64,000 nucleotides of DNA from Methylobacterium terricola (GCF_006151805.1 NZ_VDDA01000021.1:1-64000), one strand, 5' to 3'; counted from the stretch's first letter, positions 8,267-17,546 are shown. Numbers and translations are program-made. The notes: a model not told the origin generated them from the letters alone.

Positions 8267-8842
8267 TCATATGCTAAGGACTGTCACCCCAGGGGGCACT
8301 CTCATTTGATCTTCAATCGAGTCTAGCCTATGAATATTACTTGGGGAGCTCTGCCGGGCCGGGTCGTCGGCCGGTTCCACGTAGATCAGCCCAAACGGTC
8401 CCACTCCGGATACCTGCACCGTTGCGGGCTCGGTAGATGTCCAGAGGGAGTGAGGCATCTTGGCCGGCAGGAACACGAAGCCACCCTGCTTCATCGGTTT
8501 CCCGCGCGTCTTGTCGACGGTCTCACCCATAGCATGCATCAGTGAGCCGGAGAGCAGGGTCACGCTCTCGTCGGCCGCATGGGTGTGGGGCGCCACCAGG
8601 GTGTCGGCCGGAAACCGCACCCGCAGGGTGAACGGGCCGGGCTTGTTGGGATCGCCGTACAGGATGCTGATTTCGCTGCCCCGCGGCAGCGAAGGCGGGG
8701 CCGGGCTCCACCGCACCGCCTCCTCGCCGGGCACCAGAGTCATTCCATGCATATCGTCGGCCATCGTCATGCCGAACGAGCCGAGCAAGGCGCTGGTGGC
8801 GGCGAAGATGATAGCTGCGCTCCGGGTACGTGAGATCGTCAT
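8267..8842 (-). CDS. Exported cupin-domain protein
   Basis: 191 residues. The N-terminus (MTISRTRSAAIIFAATSALL, then GSFGMTMADD) is a signal peptide cleaved near AMADD-like residues. The rest is a single cupin barrel: the first motif is seen as FPADTLVAPHTHAADESVTL (HxH, then Glu) and the second as GGFVFLPAKMPHSLW (the motif-2 His). The three His and one Glu can bind a metal. Periplasmic cupins of this kind are common and mostly of unknown function; an enzymatic or sensing role cannot be decided. The last 30 residues after YVEPADDPA are not typical and may be a divergent tail. Confidence 0.78.
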   Translation of the reverse strand: MTISRTRSAAIIFAATSALLGSFGMTMADDMHGMTLVPGEEAVRWSPAPPSLPRGSEISILYGDPNKPGPFTLRVRFPADTLVAPHTHAADESVTLLSGSLMHAMGETVDKTRGKPMKQGGFVFLPAKMPHSLWTSTEPATVQVSGVGPFGLIYVEPADDPARQSSPSNIHRLDSIEDQMRVPPGVTVLSI

Positions 8843-8949
8843 GGATGCTTCCTCCGGCCGGAGATCTCGGAAGCGGATCTCTCTTGCCGTATATGATACT
8901 GGAGGCGCTCGCCGTTAAGGCAATTACGCGTTGCTGTTGAGCGGTGGCC

Positions 8950-9384
8950 TCAATCACTCGGATACGGTCCTCGGAACAGGTCGCCCATGGCCTTGCGCCG
9001 GAACAAAGTGCGCCAGCGGCGGCGCTGATGCTCGTCGCGGTCGTGCAGCATGTGGCAGCGCTGGCAGAACGCCGCTAAATTGGCGTCCTCGTTGTTGGCG
9101 GTGTCGTGGTCGCGGTGGGCTGCTGCCAGCACCACCCTTGTGATGCGGATCCGGGCGAGCAGATCCTCGTCGCGCAGCCGCGTCCGGAGCCGGCGGCCGT
9201 GGCCGTCGCGCCAGCCCGAGATTTCGGCATCCCACCACCGACCGTCGCCGAGGTAGAAGACTCGCTGCAGGTGAGGTCTGGCGCATTCCTCGCACCGACC
9301 CCGCGCCCGCCGGAAGCGGATCGCATCGGAGAGCTGGGGCCAATCGATAGGGTAGAAGAAGCGGTGCTCCGGCCGGATCGGCAT
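8950..9384 (-). CDS. HNH endonuclease-like protein, copy A
   Basis: 144 residues starting MPIRPEHRFFYPIDWPQLSD. A C-x2-C pair (RCEECARPH) and a second pair (AFCQRCHMLHDRDEHQRR) form the zinc frame of an HNH domain; LAAAHRDHD, the Asn in EDANLAAF, and CHMLHD supply the H-N-H residues. The paralogue at 42718-43146 is nearly identical in protein sequence. Shorter fragments occur at 39.39-39.48 and 50.44-50.48 kb. Such stand-alone HNH genes may be solo homing-type or phage-derived nucleases; no intron or intein is seen here. Confidence 0.8.
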   Translation of the reverse strand: MPIRPEHRFFYPIDWPQLSDAIRFRRARGRCEECARPHLQRVFYLGDGRWWDAEISGWRDGHGRRLRTRLRDEDLLARIRITRVVLAAAHRDHDTANNEDANLAAFCQRCHMLHDRDEHQRRRWRTLFRRKAMGDLFRGPYPSD

Positions 9385-9483
9385 CCCTGCTCCTCCGTGG
9401 CGGCGGGCTGCTGTGCCGTGAGCTTAGCTATTTTTGGGTTTAAGCTCGAGCTACCAGCTTACAGATAATGCCATATGCCGTGT

Positions 9484-11847
9484 TCAGGCTGCTGCCTCCA
9501 TTCCGCTCAGGAAGCCGAGGAATGCCGGACCAGGCAGCGGCCGGCTCACGTGGTAGCCCTGCACCTGTCCGCAGTGCTCGGCCGCCACGAAGGCGTACTG
9601 CTCGGCGTTCTCGACGCCCTCGACCGTCGTCGCCATACCGAGACCCGCTCCCATGGTGATGATGGCGCGCACGATGGCGGCGCTCTCCGCGTCGTCGGGG
9701 AGCAGGCAAACGAACGAGCGATCGATCTTAATCTTGGAGAAGGGGAAGCGGCGAAGGTAGCTTAGCGACGAGTAGCCGGTCCCGAAATCGTCCATCGCGA
9801 GGCCAACGCCGATGGCCCGAAGCCTTGTCAGCATCGCGAGAGTGCGCTCCTCGCCGTCGAGAAGCACGCCTTCGGTGATCTCGAGTTCGAGCCGGCCGGG
9901 CTCCAGGCCGATCTCTCGCAGGATCGCCGCAACGGTCTCGGGCAGCCGGTCGTCGCGGACCTGCACCGGCGACAGGTTGACGGCAACCTTGATCTCCTGC
10001 GGCCAAGATGCCGCCTGTGTGCAGGCGGTGCGCAGCACCCACTCGCCAAGCGGCACGATGAGTCCGGTCTCCTCCGCGAGCGGGATGAAATCGGCCGGGG
10101 AGATCAGTCCCTGCTCGGGATGGCGCCAACGGACCAGCGCCTCGGCCGCCGTCACTTCCCCGCTCTGGACGTCAACGAGAGGCTGGAAGTGCAACTCGAA
10201 CTCGCCGGCGGCCAGGGCCCGGCGCAGGTCGGTCTCCATACGGTTCCGCGCTTGCATCCGCTCGGCCATGGCCGGTTCAAACATCCGGAAGGCCCCCCGG
10301 CCCTCGGCCTTGGCCTTGTACAAGGCTAGGTCCGCGTTGCGGAGGAGTTCTTCGGGCCCAGTCCCGCCGCCCGGGGTGATGGCGATGCCGACGCTGACTC
10401 CGACATGGACAAGCTGCCCGTCGAGCAGAAAGGCGCGATCGACCGCCTCGACGATGCGCGCAGCTACCTGCTGAGGGCGCTCCCCGTCCGCAACGCCGTA
10501 GAGCAGGACAGCGAACTCGTCCCCACCGAGGCGGGCCACCACGTCAGCCTCGGTGACGGCGGCTGTTAGGCGGCCGGCGACTTTGCGCAGGAGTTCATCT
10601 CCCATGCCGTGGCCGAAGGTGTCGTTGACGAACTTGAAGCGGTCGAGGTCGAGCATCAGCACGGCGATGCATCCTTCTTCCCGCTCCCGCGCGACGGCCG
10701 CATGGTGCTGCAGCAGGTCGCCGAACCGCGCCCGGTTCGCCAGTCCGGTCACCGCATCGGTGAAGGCGAGAGCGCGTAGGCGCGCTTCGGATTTCAGGCG
10801 CTCCCGTTGATCGCGGAAAGCGAAGACGGTCTGGCGCTTGTGGCCGAGAGTGATGTCCTTGCATAGGACTCGTACGGGCACGCTCTGCCCGCCTGCATCA
10901 AGCAGCTTGGTGTCGCGCTCCTCCTGCTCTGGGAGATCGGCGAGCACCAAGCTCGGCAGCAGCCGCGAAATGCTACAACCGATTAGCTCGGCCTGGGTCA
11001 TGCCCGAGAGCTGCTCAAGGCTGTGGTTGGCGGTGGTGATCGTGCCCTCCTCGCAGACTGCGAGCCCTTCGAGAGCAAGGCTTGCCAGTTCGCGCAGGCG
11101 CTCGCGATCCCGCCGCAGCTGCGCCTTGGCGTTCAGCGTCATGCGCAGGCCGACGAAGGCCAGCATCAGGAGGCCAAGCGAGACTGCCGCGATGATCGGG
11201 GCGATCGTTGCCGGCGCGATCGCGGTGTCCGGCAGCGGGATCCGCGGATCGTAAATCAGGGTCATCGCCGTCATACCGCCGAGATGCAGGACGGTGATCG
11301 ACGAAAGCAGCAGCGGGACGGCGCAGCGGCGCCAAGTGCGGCTGCGCTCGCCGGCGGCGACAAGGGCGGTCCCGGACAGGACCAGGCCGACCAAAATTGA
11401 GCTGGAGACGAGGAGCATGTCCCAGGCGACCTGCCCGGTGACCCGATAGGAGGCCTGCCCGACATAGTGCAGGACTGCGATGCCGAGCCCGAGGATTGCC
11501 CCGGCTGCGAAACGGCGTGTCCGGCGGCGCTCACCAAGTGAGAGCCAGACGCCGGCACCTATGCCGCTGATCACCAGGATGAGGGAAAGCGCGGTGAGGA
11601 CGGGCTCGAAGCCCGCCGCCATGCCGGGCAGAAAAGCGAGCAGGGCGATCACATGCGTCGCCCACGCGGTACAACCAGAGGCGACGATGCTGGCCGCAGC
11701 CCATTGGCGGCGCGTCAGACCTTCGGATCGGCCGGCATGCGCGGCGATTGCCGATGAGGCGTAGATACCGATCGCGCAGACGACCGCGGCGAGAAACAAT
11801 ATTTTCTCGTCATGGTTCTGGGTAACACATGTTAATATCGCTAGCAT
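9484..11847 (-). CDS. MHYT-PAS-GGDEF-EAL cyclic-di-GMP signalling protein
   Basis: 787 residues from the ATG at 11847, which has GAGAGG upstream; a longer frame to 11970 has no such site. Order: an MHYT-type integral membrane sensor of about seven helices (residues 1-230, with HVIALLAF and LHYVGQASYRVTG), a PAS segment (LEGLAVCEEGTITTANHSLE), a GGDEF domain with intact RLGGDEFAVLL near residue 440, and an EAL domain with EALVRWRHPEQG near residue 568, followed by DDFGTGYSSLSYL. Both signatures are intact, so it could make and break c-di-GMP. The MHYT domain is proposed to sense diatomic gases through copper. It probably controls motility or biofilm state. Confidence 0.92.
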   Translation of the reverse strand: MLAILTCVTQNHDEKILFLAAVVCAIGIYASSAIAAHAGRSEGLTRRQWAAASIVASGCTAWATHVIALLAFLPGMAAGFEPVLTALSLILVISGIGAGVWLSLGERRRTRRFAAGAILGLGIAVLHYVGQASYRVTGQVAWDMLLVSSSILVGLVLSGTALVAAGERSRTWRRCAVPLLLSSITVLHLGGMTAMTLIYDPRIPLPDTAIAPATIAPIIAAVSLGLLMLAFVGLRMTLNAKAQLRRDRERLRELASLALEGLAVCEEGTITTANHSLEQLSGMTQAELIGCSISRLLPSLVLADLPEQEERDTKLLDAGGQSVPVRVLCKDITLGHKRQTVFAFRDQRERLKSEARLRALAFTDAVTGLANRARFGDLLQHHAAVAREREEGCIAVLMLDLDRFKFVNDTFGHGMGDELLRKVAGRLTAAVTEADVVARLGGDEFAVLLYGVADGERPQQVAARIVEAVDRAFLLDGQLVHVGVSVGIAITPGGGTGPEELLRNADLALYKAKAEGRGAFRMFEPAMAERMQARNRMETDLRRALAAGEFELHFQPLVDVQSGEVTAAEALVRWRHPEQGLISPADFIPLAEETGLIVPLGEWVLRTACTQAASWPQEIKVAVNLSPVQVRDDRLPETVAAILREIGLEPGRLELEITEGVLLDGEERTLAMLTRLRAIGVGLAMDDFGTGYSSLSYLRRFPFSKIKIDRSFVCLLPDDAESAAIVRAIITMGAGLGMATTVEGVENAEQYAFVAAEHCGQVQGYHVSRPLPGPAFLGFLSGMEAAA

Positions 11848-12311
11848 TGTGACCTCTCTAGGCGACTGGAGGGTATACAAGTTAAATTTCTCAGGATGAA
11901 ATATAATAAATACGTGGTAATTAGGTTTGGAATTGGGTGGTAGCGGTGCTTCGATCGCTACCAATCGCACATTTTATAGTCAATTCATGGCCACTTAAGA
12001 TAGGGAGTTTCCACGAAGCGCTGCTAGTGGGAAGGGCCCGCGTTCGGTTTCCATGCAAGTGCAACCGAAGCGCAGCGCGTCGACGCCCTGGTTTAAAACC
12101 CGGATTGAAGGGTGCGGCCGTCGAGGCCGATCATCGCCAGGAACAGGTACGCGAGGGCTCCTCGTGGTGCATCGGGTATCGGCTATAATTGGAATGCGGG
12201 TTGAAAGCAGAAACTGGCCATGCATTGCCGTCATCCCATCACCGGCTACCCCCCCCAGCCCCAAAATTCACGCCTGGCACGCTCGATAAGAAATACCAGA
12301 TTTAAACATGG
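11848..12311. other. Intergenic region
   Basis: About 460 bp between the c-di-GMP gene start and the receptor terminator. The stretch 11850-11990 is AT-rich and should carry the promoter of the MHYT gene. From 12000 to 12290 the sequence is GC-rich with open frames that show no recognisable family. Nothing further could be supported. Confidence 0.4.
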
Positions 12312-12341
12312 AAAGGCCCCGCTGTGCGTCACTGCGGGGCC
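12312..12341 (-). terminator. Rho-independent terminator of the chemotaxis receptor gene
   Basis: On the minus strand GGCCCCGC, an 11-base loop, then GCGGGGCC is followed by TTTCC. The 8-bp GC stem lies about 60 bp after the stop of the receptor gene at 12401. Confidence 0.7.
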
Positions 12342-12400
12342 AGTCGCATTAGGTTTCTATCTTTTACCTCTGTCAGCAAATTTATGGGAGATTAGAAATT

Positions 12401-14098
12401 CTATGCGACGCGCACAGTATCGAGGAAGCGGGCCACCTCGGCCGAGAGATGCTCGGACTGGCGCGACAGCTCGGAGGCCGAGGTAAGCACCTGGCTCGCT
12501 GCCGCCCCCGTCTCCTCTGCAGCGCCCGCCACGCCCGCGATGTTGCCCGTCACCTCGCCGGTGCCGGCCGCCGCCTGAGATACGTTGCGCACGATCTCCT
12601 GCGTTGCCGCGCCCTGCTGCTCCACCGCCGCCGCGATCGAAGTCGCCACGCCCGCGATCTCCTCGATCCGCGCCGTGATCTGGCCGATCGCCCCGGCCGC
12701 CTGACCCGTCGAGGCCTGGATCGCCGCGATCTGGCTCGTGATTTCCTCCGTCGCCTTCGCGGTCTGGCCGGCGAGCTCTTTCACCTCCGCCGCCACGACC
12801 GCGAAGCCTCGCCCCGCCGCCCCGGCGCGGGCCGCCTCGATCGTGGCATTAAGGGCGAGCAGGTTGGTCTGGGCGGCGATCGACGAGATCAGCCCGACCA
12901 CGTTGCCGATACGAGTGGTGGCCTCGGTCAAAGCCCGAACCTGTTGAGCGGTCTGACCTGCTTCGGCGACGGCAGCCTGGGCGAGGCGGGCCGAGCCGTC
13001 GACCTGGCGGCCGATCTCCTGGACCGAGGCGCCGAGCTCTTCCGCCGCCGCGGCCACGGTGCCGACGTTCGCAGATGCCTCTTCAGCCGCCGCCGCCACA
13101 GCGGTGGACTGCGCGGCCGTCTCGGTCGCGGTGGCTGTCATGGTCTGGGCGGTGGCCTGCAACTCGGTCGCTGACGCCGACACCATGCCAACGATGCTGC
13201 CCACGGCAGCCTCGAAGCTGTCGGCCATCTGGCGCATGCCGGCGCGTCGCTGTTCTTCTGCTGAAGCACGAGCGAGCGCCGTCTCCTCCTCGAGCTGGCG
13301 CGTGTGGATCAGGTTGTCCTTGAACACCTGAACCGCTGCAGCCATAGCACCAATCTCATCGCGCCGGTCCGCACCCGGGATGGCGACCGCGACGCCCCCC
13401 GCCGCCAGCTGCCGCATCGAGTGATCGAGCTTGCGCAGGGGTGCGAACGCCCGGCGCAGGCTGAGCCACAGGATCGCCGCGCCGACGAGGGCCATGGCAA
13501 GGCCGAGCACAATGGACTCGTTCCTGATGCGGTCGAGCAGCACGTAGTAATCGCTCTTCTTCACGCCCGCGTAAAAGATGCCGATCACGCCGCCGCGCGC
13601 GTCGCGGATCGGCTCGTAGATCGTCAGGTACGGGATGCCGAGGATGACGGCATCGCCCTGGTACGTCTCGCCCCGGCCGAGGACCGCATCGTGGACCGGG
13701 CCCGGCGTGAGTCTGGTCCCGACGGCGCGGGAGCCGTCCGGGTTGAGGACGGTCGTAGCAACCCGAGTGTCGCCTAGGAACACTGTCGCGGAGCCGCCCA
13801 TGACTTCGCGCACGCGGTCGACCGCCGGTTCGGTAGCGCTGATGACGTGTGACCCAATAATCAACTTTCCATCTAGCATCTTGAAAGTTGATGATCCGCC
13901 CTGATCGCTTAATGTTTGTTTCAACAATTTGATATTACTTGCAAGAGCATCCGTCGCCTGACGATGCATTTCTGCTTCGATGTCCCGCAGCATGAGGCTG
14001 ACGATCCCCGCAATCGCTATCAGCAATATAAATGTTCCTACTAAGCTGCTACGAGCAGCAAGAGAAAACGCTGGGATGCGCGGAACATGGCATTGCAT
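12401..14098 (-). CDS. Methyl-accepting chemotaxis protein with periplasmic Cache-type sensor, copy 1
   Basis: 565 residues: TM1 near residues 15-35 (LVGTFILLIAIAGIVSLML), a periplasmic domain of about 160 residues with the single-Cache pattern (GSATVFLGDTRVATTVLNPDG, then GIPYLTIYEPIRD and GVIGIFYAGV), TM2 near 198-218, a HAMP domain (FAPLRKLDHSMRQLAAGG), and a long cytoplasmic helical hairpin with the hairpin tip AAQTNLLALNATIEAARAG. It relays ligand binding to CheA. The cytoplasmic half is almost identical in protein sequence to the second receptor at 39685-41370, while the sensors differ. Confidence 0.9.
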   Translation of the reverse strand: MQCHVPRIPAFSLAARSSLVGTFILLIAIAGIVSLMLRDIEAEMHRQATDALASNIKLLKQTLSDQGGSSTFKMLDGKLIIGSHVISATEPAVDRVREVMGGSATVFLGDTRVATTVLNPDGSRAVGTRLTPGPVHDAVLGRGETYQGDAVILGIPYLTIYEPIRDARGGVIGIFYAGVKKSDYYVLLDRIRNESIVLGLAMALVGAAILWLSLRRAFAPLRKLDHSMRQLAAGGVAVAIPGADRRDEIGAMAAAVQVFKDNLIHTRQLEEETALARASAEEQRRAGMRQMADSFEAAVGSIVGMVSASATELQATAQTMTATATETAAQSTAVAAAAEEASANVGTVAAAAEELGASVQEIGRQVDGSARLAQAAVAEAGQTAQQVRALTEATTRIGNVVGLISSIAAQTNLLALNATIEAARAGAAGRGFAVVAAEVKELAGQTAKATEEITSQIAAIQASTGQAAGAIGQITARIEEIAGVATSIAAAVEQQGAATQEIVRNVSQAAAGTGEVTGNIAGVAGAAEETGAAASQVLTSASELSRQSEHLSAEVARFLDTVRVA

Positions 14099-14614
14099 TA
14101 CAGATTAACTCCCTATTGCACAGGTAGATCGCCGTGCACGCCTGAATTGAGCTATTTGTCTGCACGACAATATCTATAAAAGGCTCTCGCGGCCGACAAT
14201 ATCTGTTAGACAAAGTTAATATATGTTTTATATATCACATCTAAGACAGATATTAATAATTTATGACACGCAACTAATGGTAAAAATCTGCGATTTAATA
14301 GTTGTGCAATTTAAGATCGAAACCGAGGCATAATGCGACTGACCTATATCGATTGATTGAGATCCCTACCGGGATCGAATTCGATCTCGCATAGGCCCCA
14401 GCGATAGCGGGCAACGCTGACCGCCGTGGACGGGAAGGGGTTGGCAGCGAATGACGTCGCCGAACCAGCGGTCCATGCACCATGGGTGCCTTGGTCTGTC
14501 AGAGAATGTCGCACCCGCCGACGCCCCACTCCCCTCCGTGTTCCCGTTGCCTCACCCCCGCGTCGTGCTCGTCAGCCATGCAAATACGATCCTCGAGAAG
14601 CTCGGCTACGTGGG
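14099..14614. other. Intergenic region with relic
   Basis: About 515 bp. The part 14099-14340 is AT-rich, upstream of the receptor gene, and presumably contains its promoter. 14377-14460 holds a gene fragment listed separately. I see nothing convincing in 14470-14614. Confidence 0.4.
14377..14460 (-). pseudogene. Fragment of the SAANPFPST-family gene (full copy at 44380-44856)
   Basis: The minus-strand frame reads SFAANPFPSTAVSVARYRW and GLCEIEF, matching GSAANPFPSTTAGVARQRW and SLREIEFE in the gene at 44.4 kb. Homology stops on both sides, so this is a remnant of about 28 codons. It records a second locus for that gene family, again beside phage-like genes. Confidence 0.6.
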
Positions 14615-14881
14615 TCAGGCCGCGGTCGGGTACTGGCGCGCGACTATCTCTCGGATCATTGGCATTCTCCTGTCGAGAGAGTCGGCAAGCTTCACATAGT
14701 CGGGGTCGCCTGTGCCCTGCCAATGCTCGATGGCGCCCATGATGCTGCTGTGGCCGGCGGTCAATTGGCGAAGCGCCTCGATGATGCGCTCGTCTAGCTC
14801 GTCGTCAGTAAGGTGGTGCAGGCTGCTCATGTCGGCTTCCTTCTCCAATCTGCGAATGCGGCTCTCAAGAGTGCGGTTCAT
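14615..14881 (-). CDS. Small helical protein, unknown function
   Basis: 88 residues beginning MNRTLESRIRRLEKEADMSS, a coiled-coil-like start, then LHHLTDDELDERIIEALRQL. The start ATG overlaps the stop of the DUF5681 gene (ATGA), so the two are translated together. Such short proteins accompany DUF5681 genes in phage-like clusters, which fits a phage packaging or accessory context, but the function is unknown. Confidence 0.65.
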   Translation of the reverse strand: MNRTLESRIRRLEKEADMSSLHHLTDDELDERIIEALRQLTAGHSSIMGAIEHWQGTGDPDYVKLADSLDRRMPMIREIVARQYPTAA

Positions 14882-15297
14882 TTCTTCAAACTCTCCAGGG
14901 CGTCGAGGCGGGCTTGCACGTCGGTCAGCTCGACTGCCCGCACGTGGGCGTCCACCAGCTTGCCGAGTTCGGCAGCCTCGGACGGGGTGAGCTCGCCGGC
15001 AGCCACAGCAGCGAGGAGCGCGCCGGTCACCTTCGTCAGGTCGGCCTCGGTCTCGATAGGCGGGAGAGCGAACGGCACCGGCCGGTCCTTCCTGACGGGC
15101 ATCAAGCGGTCGAGGCAGAGGCGAAGGGCCGTGGGGTCGCCGTCCTTCGCCAAGGTGGTTGCCTTGCGCATGATAGCGTCGGCGTCGTCCGACAGGATCA
15201 GCTCCATCGCCTGAGCGACACGGGTCCGACTGCCCTTCGCTCGCCCGGCAGGGTTGCCGCTCTGCCCCTTCTGGAATGGTAGCCCTCTCGCGGGCAT
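14878..15297 (-). CDS. DUF5681 domain-containing protein
   Basis: 139 residues from the ATG at 15297 (MPARGLPFQKGQSGNPAGRA). The FQKGQSGNPAGR-x-KGSR opening is the DUF5681 signature, often found next to phage terminase genes. The rest is helical and ends VQARLDALESLKK. An upstream in-frame start at 15393 adds a non-family tail. Translationally coupled to the 88-residue gene at 14615. No terminase is nearby, so this is probably a leftover of a prophage or gene-transfer-like segment. Confidence 0.75.
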   Translation of the reverse strand: MPARGLPFQKGQSGNPAGRAKGSRTRVAQAMELILSDDADAIMRKATTLAKDGDPTALRLCLDRLMPVRKDRPVPFALPPIETEADLTKVTGALLAAVAAGELTPSEAAELGKLVDAHVRAVELTDVQARLDALESLKK

Positions 15298-15476
15298 CAC
15301 GACGTCCTCTCGTTTACGGATCCTTATCCGAGGTTCGGCACGGTACCCGCTGTTAGCGCTGCTCAGAACAGCCGCAGAGCAGCGGATCAACACCCCTCTG
15401 CATCAACGGATCAGCTAGGCCTCCGATCCGTATCGCGACTGAACGACCTTACCCGTCTCTCTCGGTTCCGAGCAGT

Positions 15477-15701
15477 ATGATGCCTCACGAGTCGCCTGTA
15501 ACCCCCGACAAAGCGCGGAAGACACCATTCTTCTTCTCACGCATCCAATCGGGTGGCGATCATAGGTCACGACAGGAAAGTGTGCTGGTGAGCGTTGTCC
15601 GGGTCGTCGTCGCTGGTAGCCTGCTCGTAGGCTGGGCTTACCTTGCTCCGGCGATATCGGCTGTACCTGCCTCGAGCATGATCCTGACCATCAACCGCTG
15701 A
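15477..15701 (+). CDS. Possible small membrane protein
   Basis: A 74-residue frame with one hydrophobic segment (VLVSVVRVVVAGSLLVGWAY, LAPAISAVPASSM). No family recognised and no strong ribosome site; it may be spurious. It is followed 11 bp later by another small ORF with a good ribosome site. Confidence 0.3.
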   Translation: MMPHESPVTPDKARKTPFFFSRIQSGGDHRSRQESVLVSVVRVVVAGSLLVGWAYLAPAISAVPASSMILTINR

Positions 15702-15712
15702 ATAGGAGGATG

Positions 15713-15859
15713 ATGCCGGATCCACGGGGCAGTGGCACAGGTGCTAGGACCCCGGAGGGCCGAGAGCGGGCCGCGCGGGCGAACTGGAAGCATAGGCGGT
15801 ACACGGCTCGGGCTATCGCGCTCCGGCGGATGATCGCGATGGTGGGGCGCGACCTCTAG
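15713..15859 (+). CDS. 48-residue basic protein with RTPEGRERAARANWKHRRYT motif
   Basis: Starts at the ATG at 15713 with AGGAGG four bases upstream and ends at TAG 15857-15859. The sequence has a GAR-TPEGRERA block and then ANWKHRRYTARAIALRRM. This resembles the basic KHGRYS(A)-type motif seen in small phage-associated proteins near terminase small-subunit genes. It fits the phage-like context of the DUF5681 gene nearby. Too short for a firm call. Confidence 0.45.
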   Translation: MPDPRGSGTGARTPEGRERAARANWKHRRYTARAIALRRMIAMVGRDL

Positions 15860-15933
15860 GAGATGATCTGGGCGGCCGAAGCGTCGATGGATGGCGGACG
15901 GGGCTAATCGTCCTCGGGGGTCTGCTCCCGACC

Positions 15934-17451
15934 GATTCTGTTGAAAAACTCGATGGCTGCCGCGATCACCGTCGGACGGGATGGGCGTCTGTCGTCGGGC
16001 CTGGTGTGTGCCCGGCCGGTCAAGCCGGGCTCGGCTGCAGGACCGGGATGATCTTTGCGAGCTTTCTGAGGTTCTGGGCAGCGGCTGCGAGGTGGAACTC
16101 GTCTTTCGCTCCGTTCGGCCCCCGTAGCCGGAGGCGGTCCAGCTTCAGGATGCGCTTGAGGTGGGCAAACAGCATCTCGATCTTCTTGCGCTCGCGCCGT
16201 GAGGTTTTGCCTTCCTCGGAGCGTGCGATATCGCGGGCCATGTCCCGTGCGCCCTCGTAGATCGAGCGTGGGACCTTGCGCCTCGGCTCGTTCGGGCAGC
16301 ACCGCGCCTTCAACGGGCATGGCGTACAGTCGAACTTGCTCGCGCGGTACAGCAGCGTCGCCCCGTCGTTGACCCGGGTGCCAGTCGTGGTCAGCACCTG
16401 GCCCGCTGGGCAGCGATAGACGTCGTCCGGCTGGTCGTAGGCGAAGTCGGCGCGTGAGAAGGTGCCGTCGGTGCGGGTCGACTTGTCGAACACGCTGATG
16501 TGCGGTTCGATGCCCTGCTCGTAGACGAGCCAGCCCAGCATCTCGGCCGAACCGTAACCGCTGTCGCCCGCCAGCTTGGCCGGATAGAGGTCGAAGCGCT
16601 CGCGCGAACGCTCGATCATGCGCTTGGCCGCAGTGACCTCGGCTTGCCGGATGGCCGTGGTCGCTTCAACATCGACGATGATCGCATGATCGAGGTCGAT
16701 CAGATAGTTGGCTGTGTAGGCGAAGAACGCCTGCCCGCCGTGCGCTCCCGTCCAGCGCGCGGCCGGGTCGGCGGGCGAGATGAACTTGGGCGGCACCGGC
16801 GTTGCTGCCCCGAAGGCGGCCTCGTCGAGGACAGCGAGGTACTCCCGAGCGGCGCGGCTTACGGCTTCAGGCGGCAGGCCGGCAGAGTTTTCGACCCCCT
16901 TCTGCCGATTGGCATCGGCCCTGATCAGGCTGCCATCGACGGCAAAGCCTTCGCCACCCACGAGGCCCTCGGCGATGCAGCGGGCCAGCACGGTCTCGAA
17001 CAGGCGGCGCAAGAGGTCACTGTGGCGGAAGCGGCCATGGCGGTTCTTGGAGAAGGTGGAATGATCCGGCACCCGGCCGTCGAGACCGAGCCGGCAGAAC
17101 CAGCGATAGGCGAGGTTGAGGTGGACCTCGTCGCAGAGCCGACGCTCGGAGCGGATGCCGAGGCAGTAGCCGATGATCAGCATGCGGATCATCAACTCGG
17201 GATCGACCGAGGGGCGGCCCGTCGAGGCGTAGAACGGGGCCAGCTCCTGGCGCAGGCCGGTGAGATCGACGAAGCGGTCGATGGAGCGTAGTAGATGGTC
17301 AGCGGGAACGTGGGTGTCGAGCGAGAACTCGTAGAACAGAGCACCTTGCTCGACTTGCCGAGGTCCCATCATCTGCGTCGATCCCCGCCTCACAAAGGCA
17401 GTGAATCACCTCGCGAATGCCGCTGCAACAGCCGAGTTTTTCAACAAAATC
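15934..17451 (-). mobile_element. IS1182-family insertion sequence, complete, with 4-bp target duplication
   Basis: The element is 1518 bp. Its ends are GATTCTGTTGAAAAACTCG at 15934 and, on the opposite strand, GATTTTGTTGAAAAACTCG ending at 17451, a near-perfect terminal inverted repeat. GACC directly flanks both ends (15930-15933 and 17452-17455), consistent with a 4-bp target-site duplication. One intact transposase gene fills it. Intact ends, transposase and duplication indicate a fairly recent insertion. The same end sequence bounds the MITE at 47788-47979. Confidence 0.9.
16020..17393 (-). CDS. IS1182-family transposase
   Basis: 457 residues, full length. The N-terminal helical domain (DHLLRSIDRFVDLTGLRQEL, then GRPSVDPELMIRMLIIGYCL) precedes a DDE catalytic core with AVDGSLIRADANRQ (first Asp), KLAGDSGYGSAEML (second Asp) and the region ERKKIEMLFAHLKRIL (Glu). 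A cysteine cluster (FDCTPCPLKARCCPN) is typical of the family. It cuts and inserts the host element. No frameshift or early stop is seen, so it should be active. Confidence 0.93.
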   Translation of the reverse strand: MRRGSTQMMGPRQVEQGALFYEFSLDTHVPADHLLRSIDRFVDLTGLRQELAPFYASTGRPSVDPELMIRMLIIGYCLGIRSERRLCDEVHLNLAYRWFCRLGLDGRVPDHSTFSKNRHGRFRHSDLLRRLFETVLARCIAEGLVGGEGFAVDGSLIRADANRQKGVENSAGLPPEAVSRAAREYLAVLDEAAFGAATPVPPKFISPADPAARWTGAHGGQAFFAYTANYLIDLDHAIIVDVEATTAIRQAEVTAAKRMIERSRERFDLYPAKLAGDSGYGSAEMLGWLVYEQGIEPHISVFDKSTRTDGTFSRADFAYDQPDDVYRCPAGQVLTTTGTRVNDGATLLYRASKFDCTPCPLKARCCPNEPRRKVPRSIYEGARDMARDIARSEEGKTSRRERKKIEMLFAHLKRILKLDRLRLRGPNGAKDEFHLAAAAQNLRKLAKIIPVLQPSPA

Positions 17452-17546
17452 GACCCTTAGCGGTCCCTCAACGAAGAAGGCCCCGCCGCCGTCCACTGCC
17501 GAATGGACGAAACCATCTTCCGTGTCATGGCTCTTGGCCGTTCAGG

